A stretch of DNA of 64,000 bases. Source: Ornithinimicrobium humiphilum. Lineage in GTDB: Bacteria > Actinomycetota > Actinomycetes > Actinomycetales > Dermatophilaceae. A program made the translations under genes and the position numbers. The stretch lies in contig NZ_VFPU01000001.1 of the NCBI RefSeq assembly GCF_006716885.1, positions 2,542,001 through 2,606,000 of the forward strand, in the 5' to 3' direction. Each line of letters starts with the position of its first letter. Position 1 is the stretch's first letter. Below the pieces are notes generated by a model. It was given only the letters and a program-made list of their open reading frames with translations. It was not told the DNA's origin and searched no databases. Below are positions 6,587-14,914 of the stretch, one piece after another.

Positions 6587-9500
6587 TCAGGCCGGATCGG
6601 GGGTGTCCCCGGGTGCCTCCCCGAGCTCGACCAGCAGGCTCTCCAGCTCGTCCTCGCCCCGCAGCTCCGGGCGCACCGTCTCCCCGGTCGCGGCGTAGAA
6701 GAACGCCGCCCGCACGAGGTCGGGGTCGCGACCGGTGAGCCGGGCGTAGGCGAGACGGTAGACCGAGAGCTGGACCGCGCGCGTGCGCTGCTGCTCGGGG
6801 GAACCGGGACGACCCGTCTTCCAGTCCACGATCGTCACGCCCCCGTCCGGGTCGGGGAAGACCGCGTCGAGGCGCCCGCGCACGCTCCGTCCGCCCAGGG
6901 TGGTCTCGACCGCCACCTCCACCGCCAGCGGATCACGGCCTGCCCACTCGCTGGCGAGGAAATGGCGCTGCAGCACCTCGAGGTCCTCCTCCGGGCCGTG
7001 CTCGTCCTCCGTCCCGGTCAGGTCGTGGAGGTCGACGAGGGCCGCGGCGGCGTAGTGCTGCTCGACCCAGGCGTGGAACGCCGTGCCGAGCCGGGCGTGA
7101 CCGGCCGGCGGGGTGGGCAACGGGCGCCGGAGGCGGGAGCGGAAGCGCTCCGGATCGCCCGCGAGCTCGACGACGGCCGAGGTCGACAGGTGCTCGGGAA
7201 GGACCGGCGCGGGAGCGGTCCGTCGCGCCTCCTCGCGCTCGGCCAGGAGCTGCACCGCGAGATCGGCCATGGCACCGGGGGCGGCCGGGCGGTCCGCGGG
7301 TCGGGCGGCGCGGGCCGACAGGAGTGCGGTGGCGACGTCCTGCACGTGCCGGCGGCGGGCCGGAGGGTCCACCGGCCACGGGGCCGTCTCCTCCTCGGCG
7401 AGCCGGGGGTTGGAGTTCTCCCGGGGGTCGTCGGGGTCGGGCATCGGCTCCCAGACCCGCACCAGGGCGGCCACGCCGGGGTCGGACCGCACCTCGTCGA
7501 GGAACCGGGAGGTCACGCGGGGTCGTTTGCCGGTCGACCAGACCGGTGCGGTGAGCAGCATGCGGTGACGGGCCCGGGTGAGGGCGACGTAGGCGAGGCG
7601 GCGCTCCTCGCGCACGGCGTAGGCGCCGCCGTCGCGATAGACGCGCGCCAGCTCGTCGTCGAGCTCGTGGGTGTCGCGCACGGAGTGCCACCCGAGGTCG
7701 GGCCGGTCCTCCCGGTCTCCGCGCAACGGCGTGGGGAGGCGGCCGATCCCTGTCAGCCAGCCCTTGTCGTTGCGCTCGGGCACGACCCAGCCGCCGTCCT
7801 GCGGCCGCGCCGACGACCCCCCGGCGGGGAAGGTCCCTTCGACCAGGCCGGGCACCGCGACGAGGTCCCACTCCAGCCCCTTCGCCGCGTGCACCGTGAG
7901 CACCTGCACCGCGGACGCGTCGACGCTGACCTCGGCGAGCTCGGGCACCTCGGCCTCCTCGAGCCCGCGCTCGTGCTCGCGGGCGGCGTCGAGCCAGTCC
8001 AGGAAGCCACCGAGGGTGACCCTGTCGGCAGCGGACGCGAAGCCGGCGGCGACGTCGGCGAGGGCGTCGAGCTGGGCGCGCCCCCAGCTCGGGTGCAGGT
8101 CGGGATCGGCCGCGACCTCCAGGTCGAGCCCGAGGAGGCGTTCGGCCTCGCCCACGAGGTCGGGCAGCGGGAGCCCGACCAGCGACCGCAGCCGCCGCAG
8201 CACCCCTGACAGCCAGCCGACGCGGGCCGCGGCCTCGGGGCCCAGGTGCTCCCCGCCGGGACCCACCCAGGTGTCGGGGGGTGGGACGTCGAGCGCCTCG
8301 GCGAGCACGGGCGCGTGCTCGCGCCCCACGGGTCCGGCGCCCTCCGGAGGACGCGCCTGGTGCCGGGCCCAGGCCCAGAGGGCGTCGACGTCCGCGGCAC
8401 CCAGCCGGCACACCGGCCCGGTCAGCAGGCGCATCACCTGGTCACCCCGGGTGGGCTCCTGGACCGCCCAGAGCAGGGCGACGAGGTCGAGCACCTCGGG
8501 GCTGTCGAGCAGTCCGCCCAGCCCGACGACCTCGACCGGCAGCCCACGGCGGCGGAGGGCGTCCACGACCGCCGGGAACTGCGCCCGGGCGCGGCACAGG
8601 ACCGCGGCGGACCGGCAGCCCGGCCGCCCCCAGTGCTCCGACACCCAGTCGGCCACGTGCTCGGCCTCCGCCACGTGGTCGACCAGCCGCGCGACCTCCA
8701 CCAGGCCGTCGTCGGCCGCCGGGCCGGCGGAGAGCGTGCGGACCGGGATGCGCGTGACCGCGTTGAGGTCGGCCGCCACGGCGTTGGCGGCCGCCAGCAC
8801 CGCCCGGTCGTTGCGCCAGGAGATGCTCAGGCTGAGGACGTCGGCCGGTCGGCCGTCGACCGTGAACTCCCGGGGGAAGCGTGTCAGCGTGCCGGCGCTC
8901 GCCCCGCGCCAGCCGTAGATCGACTGGTGGGGGTCGCCAACCGCGGTGACGGGCAGGTCGTGCCCCGCGAAGAGGGAGCTCATCAGCACCATCTGGGCCT
9001 CGGAGGTGTCCTGGAACTCGTCGAGCAGCACCGCGCGGTAGCGGGCGCGCTCGGCCAGCGCCACGGCGGGCACGTCACGGGCGAGCCGGGCGGCCAGGGC
9101 CATCTGGTCGCCGAAGTCGAGGGCACCACGGGCGGCCTTGGCCGCGCGGTAGCGCTCGACGAGCGGGTAGACCAGGGCCTGGGCGCGCAGGGTGGCGGCC
9201 AGGTTGCGCCCGACGGCCTTGGGCCGGGCGCCGTCACGCCCGGGGAGCGCGGCCACGCGCTCGGCGAGCTCGGTCACCCAGGCGAGCGCGGTCTCCGGAT
9301 CGACGAGGTGCTCGCCGAGCTCGCCGGCCAGGTTGAGCACCGAGCGCACCACCGTGGACTCGGCATAGGTCATGTCGGTCATGTCGGCCTCGTAGGCCGC
9401 GACGACCTCGTGGGCGAGCTGCCAGCAGGCGGCCTCGGAGAGCAGCTGCGAGTCGGGCTCGACGCCCACGCGCAGGCCGTGCTCGCTGACGATGCGTCCG

Positions 9501-9913
9501 GCGTAGGCGTGGTAGGTCGAGACCGTCGGCAGGTCGAAGGCGTCCTGGTCGTCGCGGGCCGGGTCCTCCGCACCGCCCGGCGCCCACAGCCCCGTCTCGC
9601 GCAGCCGGTCGAGCTTGGCCGCCAGCCGGGTGCCGAGCTCGAGCGCGGCCTTGCGGGTGAAGGTCAGGCCCAGCACCTCGGACGGGTGGACGTGCCCGTT
9701 CGCCACGAGCCAGACCACCCGTGCCGCCATCGTCTCGGTCTTGCCGGAGCCGGCGCCGGCGACCACCACGGTCGGGGACAGTGGCGCCTCGATGACGGCG
9801 GTCTGCTCGGGGGTCGGCGGCGGGGTGCCCAGGGCCTGCGCCAGCTCGGCCGCGGAGTAGCGGGAGGGCGGGGCGGTCGGGGCGGCGAGGCCGCCCGGTG
9901 CTCCGGCGGTCAC
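6587..9913 (-). CDS. adnB: AdnB, helicase-nuclease subunit of the AdnAB double-strand-break resection motor
   Basis: The 1108-residue protein combines an N-terminal UvrD-like motor (Walker A AGAGSGKTET near 50, DEFQDTS, GDPHQSIYGWRGAS, AAKGLEWDLVAVPG) with a C-terminal PD-(D/E)XK nuclease (GTAFHAWVE, GRLDAVFPDPDG, VDWKTGRPG near 1030). AdnAB is the actinobacterial counterpart of RecBCD/AddAB. It unwinds and resects broken ends for recombination. Length is close to the mycobacterial subunit (about 1100). The GTG start at 9913 overlaps the adnA stop by four bases (GTGA), giving coupled 1:1 synthesis. Both motor and nuclease signatures are intact. Confidence 0.92.
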   Translation of the reverse strand: MTAGAPGGLAAPTAPPSRYSAAELAQALGTPPPTPEQTAVIEAPLSPTVVVAGAGSGKTETMAARVVWLVANGHVHPSEVLGLTFTRKAALELGTRLAAKLDRLRETGLWAPGGAEDPARDDQDAFDLPTVSTYHAYAGRIVSEHGLRVGVEPDSQLLSEAACWQLAHEVVAAYEADMTDMTYAESTVVRSVLNLAGELGEHLVDPETALAWVTELAERVAALPGRDGARPKAVGRNLAATLRAQALVYPLVERYRAAKAARGALDFGDQMALAARLARDVPAVALAERARYRAVLLDEFQDTSEAQMVLMSSLFAGHDLPVTAVGDPHQSIYGWRGASAGTLTRFPREFTVDGRPADVLSLSISWRNDRAVLAAANAVAADLNAVTRIPVRTLSAGPAADDGLVEVARLVDHVAEAEHVADWVSEHWGRPGCRSAAVLCRARAQFPAVVDALRRRGLPVEVVGLGGLLDSPEVLDLVALLWAVQEPTRGDQVMRLLTGPVCRLGAADVDALWAWARHQARPPEGAGPVGREHAPVLAEALDVPPPDTWVGPGGEHLGPEAAARVGWLSGVLRRLRSLVGLPLPDLVGEAERLLGLDLEVAADPDLHPSWGRAQLDALADVAAGFASAADRVTLGGFLDWLDAAREHERGLEEAEVPELAEVSVDASAVQVLTVHAAKGLEWDLVAVPGLVEGTFPAGGSSARPQDGGWVVPERNDKGWLTGIGRLPTPLRGDREDRPDLGWHSVRDTHELDDELARVYRDGGAYAVREERRLAYVALTRARHRMLLTAPVWSTGKRPRVTSRFLDEVRSDPGVAALVRVWEPMPDPDDPRENSNPRLAEEETAPWPVDPPARRRHVQDVATALLSARAARPADRPAAPGAMADLAVQLLAEREEARRTAPAPVLPEHLSTSAVVELAGDPERFRSRLRRPLPTPPAGHARLGTAFHAWVEQHYAAAALVDLHDLTGTEDEHGPEEDLEVLQRHFLASEWAGRDPLAVEVAVETTLGGRSVRGRLDAVFPDPDGGVTIVDWKTGRPGSPEQQRTRAVQLSVYRLAYARLTGRDPDLVRAAFFYAATGETVRPELRGEDELESLLVELGEAPGDTPDPA

Positions 9914-12900
9914 CGGCCCTGCCCCTCGGGCTGGACGGGGCAGCTGAAGCGTGCCGAGCAGGTGCGGCAGGCGGGGCCGACCCTGGCCGGGAAGGTGTCC
10001 CCGGCCATGCCGGTGCCGGCCTCGAGCAGCATCGTGCGTGCCCAGCGGGGATCGTCGTCCAGGGTCACGGGGCGTTGCTCCTGCGTGGTGGGGCCTCCGC
10101 TGCCGAGCTGCACGAGCTGGGCGCCGCCGCTGCGGGCACCGGGGGCGACCTCGGCGAAGGCGCCCTCCTCGACGGCCACCTGGTAGGCGCCGAGCTGGGC
10201 GTGGCGCTGGATCTCCGCGGTGGTGGGCTTGGTGCGGCTCGTCTTGAGGTCGAGGACCACGAGGTCGCCGCCGCCGTCGCGCTCCAACCGGTCGACCTGG
10301 CCGCGCAGGTGCACCTCCCTGAGGGGCTCCCCCTCCTCGGGGCGGACCGTGACGGACAGCTCGAGCTCGGTGGCCACGAGCGTGCGGCCGGCCGCGCGGG
10401 CCTCCTCCACGTAGCGGCTGTAGCGGCCGATCATGTCCCGCGCCTCGCGCAGCTGCTTCTCGGCCACCCAGCCCGGCCGCAGCCCCAGCTCGGACCAGCG
10501 CCGCTCGAGCTCGGCCGTCAGCGCCTCGCGTCCTGCGTCGGGCAGGGAGGCGACGACGTCGTGGACCAGCGTTCCGATCTCGGCGCGCACGGCCTCGCCG
10601 CTCTCGGCGCCGCGGGAGGTCAGGAACCAGCGCAAGGGGCACTCGAGGAAGGTCTGCACCCGGGACGGCGACACCCGCACCGGGCCCTCCGGTGCGACAG
10701 GGCGGTCGCTCGAGACGTCGCGGGTGTCCCACCAGGACTCGGGCCGGGCCCCGGCGACGTCGGCCTCGGCCAGCAGCAGCAGGGTGTCGAGCGCGGCGTC
10801 GCGCCGGACGTGGTCCCCCTCCCGCTGGGCGGTGACGGCCTCCCGGCGGAGGTGCCCGACGAGACCCCGCAGCGTGAGGGCGGAGGGCACCTCGACGGGC
10901 GGGCGGGCGGCGGCCTCGGGGTCGACGAGCCCCAGGAAGCCGGAGGGCTGGTCCTCGGTGCTCGCCACGGCGGTCACCAGGAGCGCCTCGGAGGCTCGGG
11001 TCACGGCGACGTGGAACTGCCGCAGCTCGTCGGCGCGGACCTGGGCCTGGGCGGCACGCACCGCCTCCGGGCCGTCGACCGGAAGACCGCGCAGGGCGGC
11101 GACGAGGGCCTCGGAGCCCAGGAGGGTGCCGCGCAGGCGCAGGTCCGGCCACACGCCGTCCTGCACGCCGACCACCGCCACCCGCCGCCACTCCCGGCCC
11201 GCAGCCGCCTGGGGCGTGAGCACCTCGACGGCTCCCCCGGTGCGGGCGCCGACGACCAGGGTGTCGGCCGCCACCTCCGCGCTGCGCACCGAGTCGAGGA
11301 AGCTGCGCGCCCGGGCGCCGGGCAACCGGTCGACGTAGGCCTCCGCCGCCCCGAAGAGCACCAGGACCGCGTCGAGGTCGCGGTCGGCGCGCGCACCCAG
11401 GGCGCCACCGCCGAGCGCCTGACGGGTCCAGGCGGCCGCCAGGCCGCTGGTGTCCCACAGCGCCCACAGCACGTCCTCCGCCGACCCCGAGGGCTCCCGG
11501 AGCAGGGCGGCGCGGCCCGCCTCCAGGATCCGGGCCACCCGGACGAGCGGGGCGAGGTCGGGATGCAGCTCGGCCGGCGGCGTGGTCAGCAGGTCGGGGT
11601 CGCAGAGCCGGTCGGCCAGGACCTCGTCGGCGGAGCGCTCCCCGCCGTCGGCCAGCTCGGCGGTCCGCAACCGGCGGCGCAGCCGGCGCAGGTGGACGGG
11701 GTCGACGCCGCCCAGCGGGCTGGTCACGAGCGAGACCGCCTCCTCGGGCGTGGCCCGCCAGCGGACGTCGTGCTCGCGGGTGACGACGTCGTAGGCGACG
11801 AGCAACGGAGCGACCGCCGGGTCCTGGCCGAGCGGCAGCCCCGCCCGGTCGACCCGGACCGGGACGCCGCCGGAGGCGAGGGCGCGGCGCACCGACTCCT
11901 GCTGCCCGCCGGAGCGGGCGATCACGGCCATCTGCTCCCAGGGCACGCCGTCGCGCAGGTGGGCGGCGCGCAGGACACCGGCGACGTAGGCGACCTCCTG
12001 CGCACGGCTGCGGGCGACCGCGACCTCGACCGCTCCGGGGCCGGAGTCCCCGGACACGCTGACGGGATGCCGGTGCGCAGCACCGGCCGCGGTCCCGATG
12101 CGACCGGCCACCCGCGTCCAGGCCGTGGCGAGGGCCGGGCCGCCCCGGTGCCGGCGGTCGAGGAGGACGGTCGGCACGGCCCCTCCTGTCCGGGTCACGG
12201 CCCCGGGGTCGGTGCGGTGCAGGTCGGCGGCCAGGCCCACGAACCGGTCCGGCACCGCCCCCCGGAACCCGAGGACGCTGGTGTCGGGATCACCGACGAG
12301 GAGCACGTCGGTCCCCGGCGGCCGGAGCACGGCGAGGAGCCGGGCGGTCGAGGCGGTGAGCTCCTGGGCGTCGTCCACCACCAGCACGCGGAGGCGCTGC
12401 TGCACCCGGGCGAGCAGCTCGGGGTCGTCCTCCAGCACGTCCGCCGCGGCCGTGCCGATCCAGGCGGGGTCGTAGGCGCCGGGCTCCGACAGGGCGGTCA
12501 CCTCGTCGTACTCCTGGAGGACGTCGGCCGCCGCGTCCCACTCGGGCCTTTCGTGCTCGTCGGCCAGCCGGCGCAGGTCGTCCGGCTCGAGACCGTGCTC
12601 GACCGCGCGCATGAGCAGGTCGCGCAGCTGGCCCCGGAAGCCCGCGGTGGGCAGCGCCGCGGCGAGGTGGTCGGGCCAGCGGGGCCGGCGGGCCCCGGGC
12701 GGCGGCGGGCCGGCCTCGTGCCCCGCCAGCAGCTCGCGCAGCACGACGTCCTGCTCCGCCCCCGAGAGCAGGCGCGGGAGCGGCTCCTCCGAGCCGGCGG
12801 CGGCCAGCCGCAGCACGGCGAAGGCGAGCGAGGAGGGCGTGCGGGCCAGCGGCTCGGCGAAGGTCCGGCCCAGACCTCGTCCGATACGGGTGCGCAACCT

Positions 12901-13122
12901 GGCCGCGGCGTGCCGCGTCGGGGCCAGGACGAGGCAGGAGTCGGGGTCGAGGCCGTCGTCGAGGATGCGGCGGCGCACGTGCTCCACGACGGTGGTGGTC
13001 TTGCCCGTGCCGGGTGCCCCGAGGACGAGGAGCACGCCGCCGCGGTGCCGGGCGACGCGCTCCTGCGTCTCGTCCAGCACCGGCGCGGTCGCGCCGGGTC
13101 GGTCCTCGGGTAGGGCTGCCAT
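9910..13122 (-). CDS. adnA: AdnA, partner subunit of the AdnAB helicase-nuclease
   Basis: The 1070-residue protein has a Walker A (GAPGTGKTTT near 36), a diverged UvrD-like motor (VLVVDDAQELT, GDPDTSVLGFRGA) and a C-terminal nuclease with LDLKTSRTKP. It also has an iron-sulfur cluster set: one Cys in FLECPLRWF near 805 and three in CRTCSARFSC at the end. That four-Cys arrangement is typical of AddB/AdnA-type nucleases. The ATG start at 13122 follows a short divergent region shared with the TetR gene. With adnB it forms the end-resection machine. Length matches the family (about 1055). Confidence 0.92.
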   Translation of the reverse strand: MAALPEDRPGATAPVLDETQERVARHRGGVLLVLGAPGTGKTTTVVEHVRRRILDDGLDPDSCLVLAPTRHAAARLRTRIGRGLGRTFAEPLARTPSSLAFAVLRLAAAGSEEPLPRLLSGAEQDVVLRELLAGHEAGPPPPGARRPRWPDHLAAALPTAGFRGQLRDLLMRAVEHGLEPDDLRRLADEHERPEWDAAADVLQEYDEVTALSEPGAYDPAWIGTAAADVLEDDPELLARVQQRLRVLVVDDAQELTASTARLLAVLRPPGTDVLLVGDPDTSVLGFRGAVPDRFVGLAADLHRTDPGAVTRTGGAVPTVLLDRRHRGGPALATAWTRVAGRIGTAAGAAHRHPVSVSGDSGPGAVEVAVARSRAQEVAYVAGVLRAAHLRDGVPWEQMAVIARSGGQQESVRRALASGGVPVRVDRAGLPLGQDPAVAPLLVAYDVVTREHDVRWRATPEEAVSLVTSPLGGVDPVHLRRLRRRLRTAELADGGERSADEVLADRLCDPDLLTTPPAELHPDLAPLVRVARILEAGRAALLREPSGSAEDVLWALWDTSGLAAAWTRQALGGGALGARADRDLDAVLVLFGAAEAYVDRLPGARARSFLDSVRSAEVAADTLVVGARTGGAVEVLTPQAAAGREWRRVAVVGVQDGVWPDLRLRGTLLGSEALVAALRGLPVDGPEAVRAAQAQVRADELRQFHVAVTRASEALLVTAVASTEDQPSGFLGLVDPEAAARPPVEVPSALTLRGLVGHLRREAVTAQREGDHVRRDAALDTLLLLAEADVAGARPESWWDTRDVSSDRPVAPEGPVRVSPSRVQTFLECPLRWFLTSRGAESGEAVRAEIGTLVHDVVASLPDAGREALTAELERRWSELGLRPGWVAEKQLREARDMIGRYSRYVEEARAAGRTLVATELELSVTVRPEEGEPLREVHLRGQVDRLERDGGGDLVVLDLKTSRTKPTTAEIQRHAQLGAYQVAVEEGAFAEVAPGARSGGAQLVQLGSGGPTTQEQRPVTLDDDPRWARTMLLEAGTGMAGDTFPARVGPACRTCSARFSCPVQPEGQGR

Positions 13123-13242
13123 GTGCCCATCACATCATCGAGCGCGGACAGCCCCGCCCTCCGGTGCTCCCTGGCGTGCCGGGACCTCGCACGGAGGACG
13201 TCGCGTTCTAGGATGGAGGGCGCGAGAGTCGAGGTGGGACGG

Positions 13243-13926
13243 GTGACGAAGGTCGGGTCGAGAGGTGCTGCTCCGACGCGTGTCCGCATGCCCCGGGACG
13301 AGCGCCGTGCGCTTCTCCTCGAGGCAGCCCTGGGCGCCTTCTCCGAGCAGGGCTACCACGCCACGTCCATGGACGACATCGCCGAGCGGGCGGGTGTCTC
13401 CAAGCCCGTGCTCTACCAGCACTTCGACAGCAAGCTCGACCTCTACCTCGGCCTCGCCGGCCGGGTCTGCGACGAGGTGGTGGCGAAGATCGAGGGTGCG
13501 CTGGCCTCCACGACGGACAACGGCGAGCGGATCGAGGCGTGCCTGCACGGCTTCTTCGAGCTCGTCGACCGGCCCGGCTCGGGCTACCAGCTCGTGTTCG
13601 ACTCCGACATGGGCGGGCAGCGCGAGGTCGCGGCGCTCCTCGACGAGGCCCGGCGTCGGTGCGCCGAGGCGATCGGGCGGGTGCTCCAGGAGCAGTCCCC
13701 GCTGACCTGGGACGAGTGCGTGCTGCTCGGCAGCACCCTCGTCGGCATGGCGCAGTCGGCGGCCCGGCACTGGGTGGAGAGCGGCTCGACGATCCCGCGC
13801 CGCGAGGCCGCCGACCTCGTCGCCAAGCTCGCCTGGCGCGGCATGGGCAACGTCCCGCACCTGCCGGAGGGGCACGACGGCACGGGGCGCGAGGCCGGAC
13901 CGGACGGTGAGCCGCCGGCGGGTTAA
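13243..13926 (+). CDS. TetR-family transcription regulator
   Basis: The 227-residue protein has the TetR helix-turn-helix at about 20-65 (RRALLLEAALGAFSEQGY, MDDIAERAGVSKPVLYQHF), followed by an all-helical ligand/dimer domain. GTG 13243 is preceded by GAGG; ATG 13288 is an in-frame alternative that trims only the extension before the helix-turn-helix. A -10-like TAGGAT at 13209-13214 precedes it. It sits between adnA and a DUF3107 gene, the same order I recall at mycobacterial Rv3208-Rv3208A. Target and ligand cannot be told; it may control itself and DUF3107. Confidence 0.88.
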   Translation: MTKVGSRGAAPTRVRMPRDERRALLLEAALGAFSEQGYHATSMDDIAERAGVSKPVLYQHFDSKLDLYLGLAGRVCDEVVAKIEGALASTTDNGERIEACLHGFFELVDRPGSGYQLVFDSDMGGQREVAALLDEARRRCAEAIGRVLQEQSPLTWDECVLLGSTLVGMAQSAARHWVESGSTIPRREAADLVAKLAWRGMGNVPHLPEGHDGTGREAGPDGEPPAG

Positions 13927-13972
13927 CCTCGACGCAGAGCACCGCCCCCTACGAGCAGCAAGGAGGACGACC

Positions 13973-14203
13973 GTGGAGATCCGCATCGGAGTCCGCAACG
14001 TCGCCCGCGAGGTGACCCTCGAGTCCAAGCAGACCCCCGCCGAGGTCCGCGCCGTGGTGTCGGAGGCCATCTCCTCCGGCGCCCCCCTGGTCGAGCTGGA
14101 GGACGAGAAGGGCGCCACCGTCCTGGTCCCGACCGCCTCGCTGGGCTACGTGGAGATCGGCCACCCCGAGCGGGGCCGGGTGGGCTTCGGCACCACCCAC
14201 TGA
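13973..14203 (+). CDS. DUF3107 family protein (TB9.4-like)
   Basis: The 76-residue cytoplasmic protein begins VEIRIGVRNVAREVTLES and has a compact alternating strand/helix pattern. AGGAGG precedes GTG 13973 at seven bases. This small actinobacterial family (DUF3107) regularly follows the TetR gene seen here, and its function is unknown. A very strong terminator follows directly. Confidence 0.88.
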   Translation: MEIRIGVRNVAREVTLESKQTPAEVRAVVSEAISSGAPLVELEDEKGATVLVPTASLGYVEIGHPERGRVGFGTTH

Positions 14204-14212
14204 CCACGCTCC

Positions 14213-14250
14213 CGACGCCGCGGCGGGACCCCGGTCCCGCCGCGGCGTCG
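14213..14250 (+). terminator. Strong terminator after DUF3107
   Basis: A perfect 17-bp stem (arms 14213-14229 and 14234-14250) closes a four-base CCCG loop, ten bases after the stop codon. There is no T-tract. Confidence 0.75.
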
Positions 14251-14306
14251 CGCCACGCCGTCGTTCTTGTGGCGCGGTGAGGCAAATGACACTAGCGTGA
14301 CGCGTG

Positions 14307-14326
14307 TGACCACGATCACGTGGTCA
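14307..14326. promoter_or_regulatory. Inverted-repeat operator candidate
   Basis: TGACCACG and CGTGGTCA form a perfect 8+8 dyad around ATCA, 43 bases before the start of the small membrane protein. The size and symmetry suit a dimeric regulator such as TetR or LacI types. As an RNA stem it would lie in the 5' leader. Confidence 0.45.
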
Positions 14327-14368
14327 TCCCCGGTACTCCCGGAGCGTCGAGTGGAAAGGCAGTACAGA

Positions 14369-14653
14369 ATGGTCTGGACCATCATCGTCGCCCTGATCGT
14401 CGGTTGCATCGTTGGGCCGTTGGCCCGGCTCATCCTTCCGGGCAAGCAGAACATCTCGGTCCCCATGACCGTGGTTCTGGGTGCGGTCGGCGCCCTTGTC
14501 GGCTCGTGGCTCGGTGCGACCCTCTTCGGTGGTGAGAGCGGTGACCCGTGGAGCTGGTCTGGCTTCATCCTCGGCACCGTCGTCGCCATCGTCGCCGTGC
14601 TCATCTACGGCGCCATCACCGGTCGCCGCGACACGGCCGGCCGGATCGGCTGA
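14369..14653 (+). CDS. GlsB/YeaQ/YmgE family small membrane protein
   Basis: The 94-residue protein has three hydrophobic segments: MVWTIIVALIVGCIVGPLA at 1-19, then about 32-52 (VVLGAVGALVGSWLGA) and 65-88 (GFILGTVVAIVAVLIYGA). It has the glycine-rich pattern and the RLILPGKQ turn typical of the transglycosylase-associated (YeaQ/YmgE) family, often induced by stress. ATG 14369 has GGAAAGG upstream and starts exactly at the conserved N-terminus; an ATG 102 bases earlier lies before the dyad and is unlikely. Codon use is slightly less GC-biased than its neighbours. The molecular role of the family is not established. Confidence 0.85.
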   Translation: MVWTIIVALIVGCIVGPLARLILPGKQNISVPMTVVLGAVGALVGSWLGATLFGGESGDPWSWSGFILGTVVAIVAVLIYGAITGRRDTAGRIG

Positions 14654-14669
14654 CACCTCCCGCACGTCC

Positions 14670-14707
14670 CCGACGGCGCGTGCCCGGTCCCGGGGGCGCG
14701 CCGTCGG
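14670..14707 (+). terminator. Terminator after the YeaQ/YmgE gene
   Basis: An 11-bp stem CCGACGGCGCG / CGCGCCGTCGG with a 16-base loop starts 16 bases after the stop. Confidence 0.6.
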
Positions 14708-14742
14708 CGCGCGTGGGATAGGGGACCCGGCGCAGGCTCCGC

Positions 14743-14914
14743 TACCCTGGAAGGGTTCACCGGTGACCGGTCGGCCGCTTTCGCTGCGGTTGCATCACGT
14801 CGGGCGCGTCGCCCGACACCTCCACAAGGACGTTCCCGATCGGCCCGTGAGACCCGGCGCACGGCGACCAGGCCTGCGCCCGGAACCCCCGGACGACCCG
14901 ATCGGAAGACCTTC
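14743..14914 (+). promoter_or_regulatory. Promoter and long leader of the DEAD-box helicase gene
   Basis: TACCCT (14743-14748) is a plausible -10. About 160 untranslated bases follow before ATG 14915, unusual here where most genes have no leader. A tight hairpin (arms GTCGGGCG / CGCCCGAC, 14799-14817) lies inside. Long folded leaders are common on cold-regulated RNA helicase genes; that role is inferred. Confidence 0.4.

Noticed and set aside
9898..13113. A 1071-codon plus-strand frame across adnA
   Set aside because: It is a GC-rich shadow of adnA; no domain is recognisable and no ribosome site fits.
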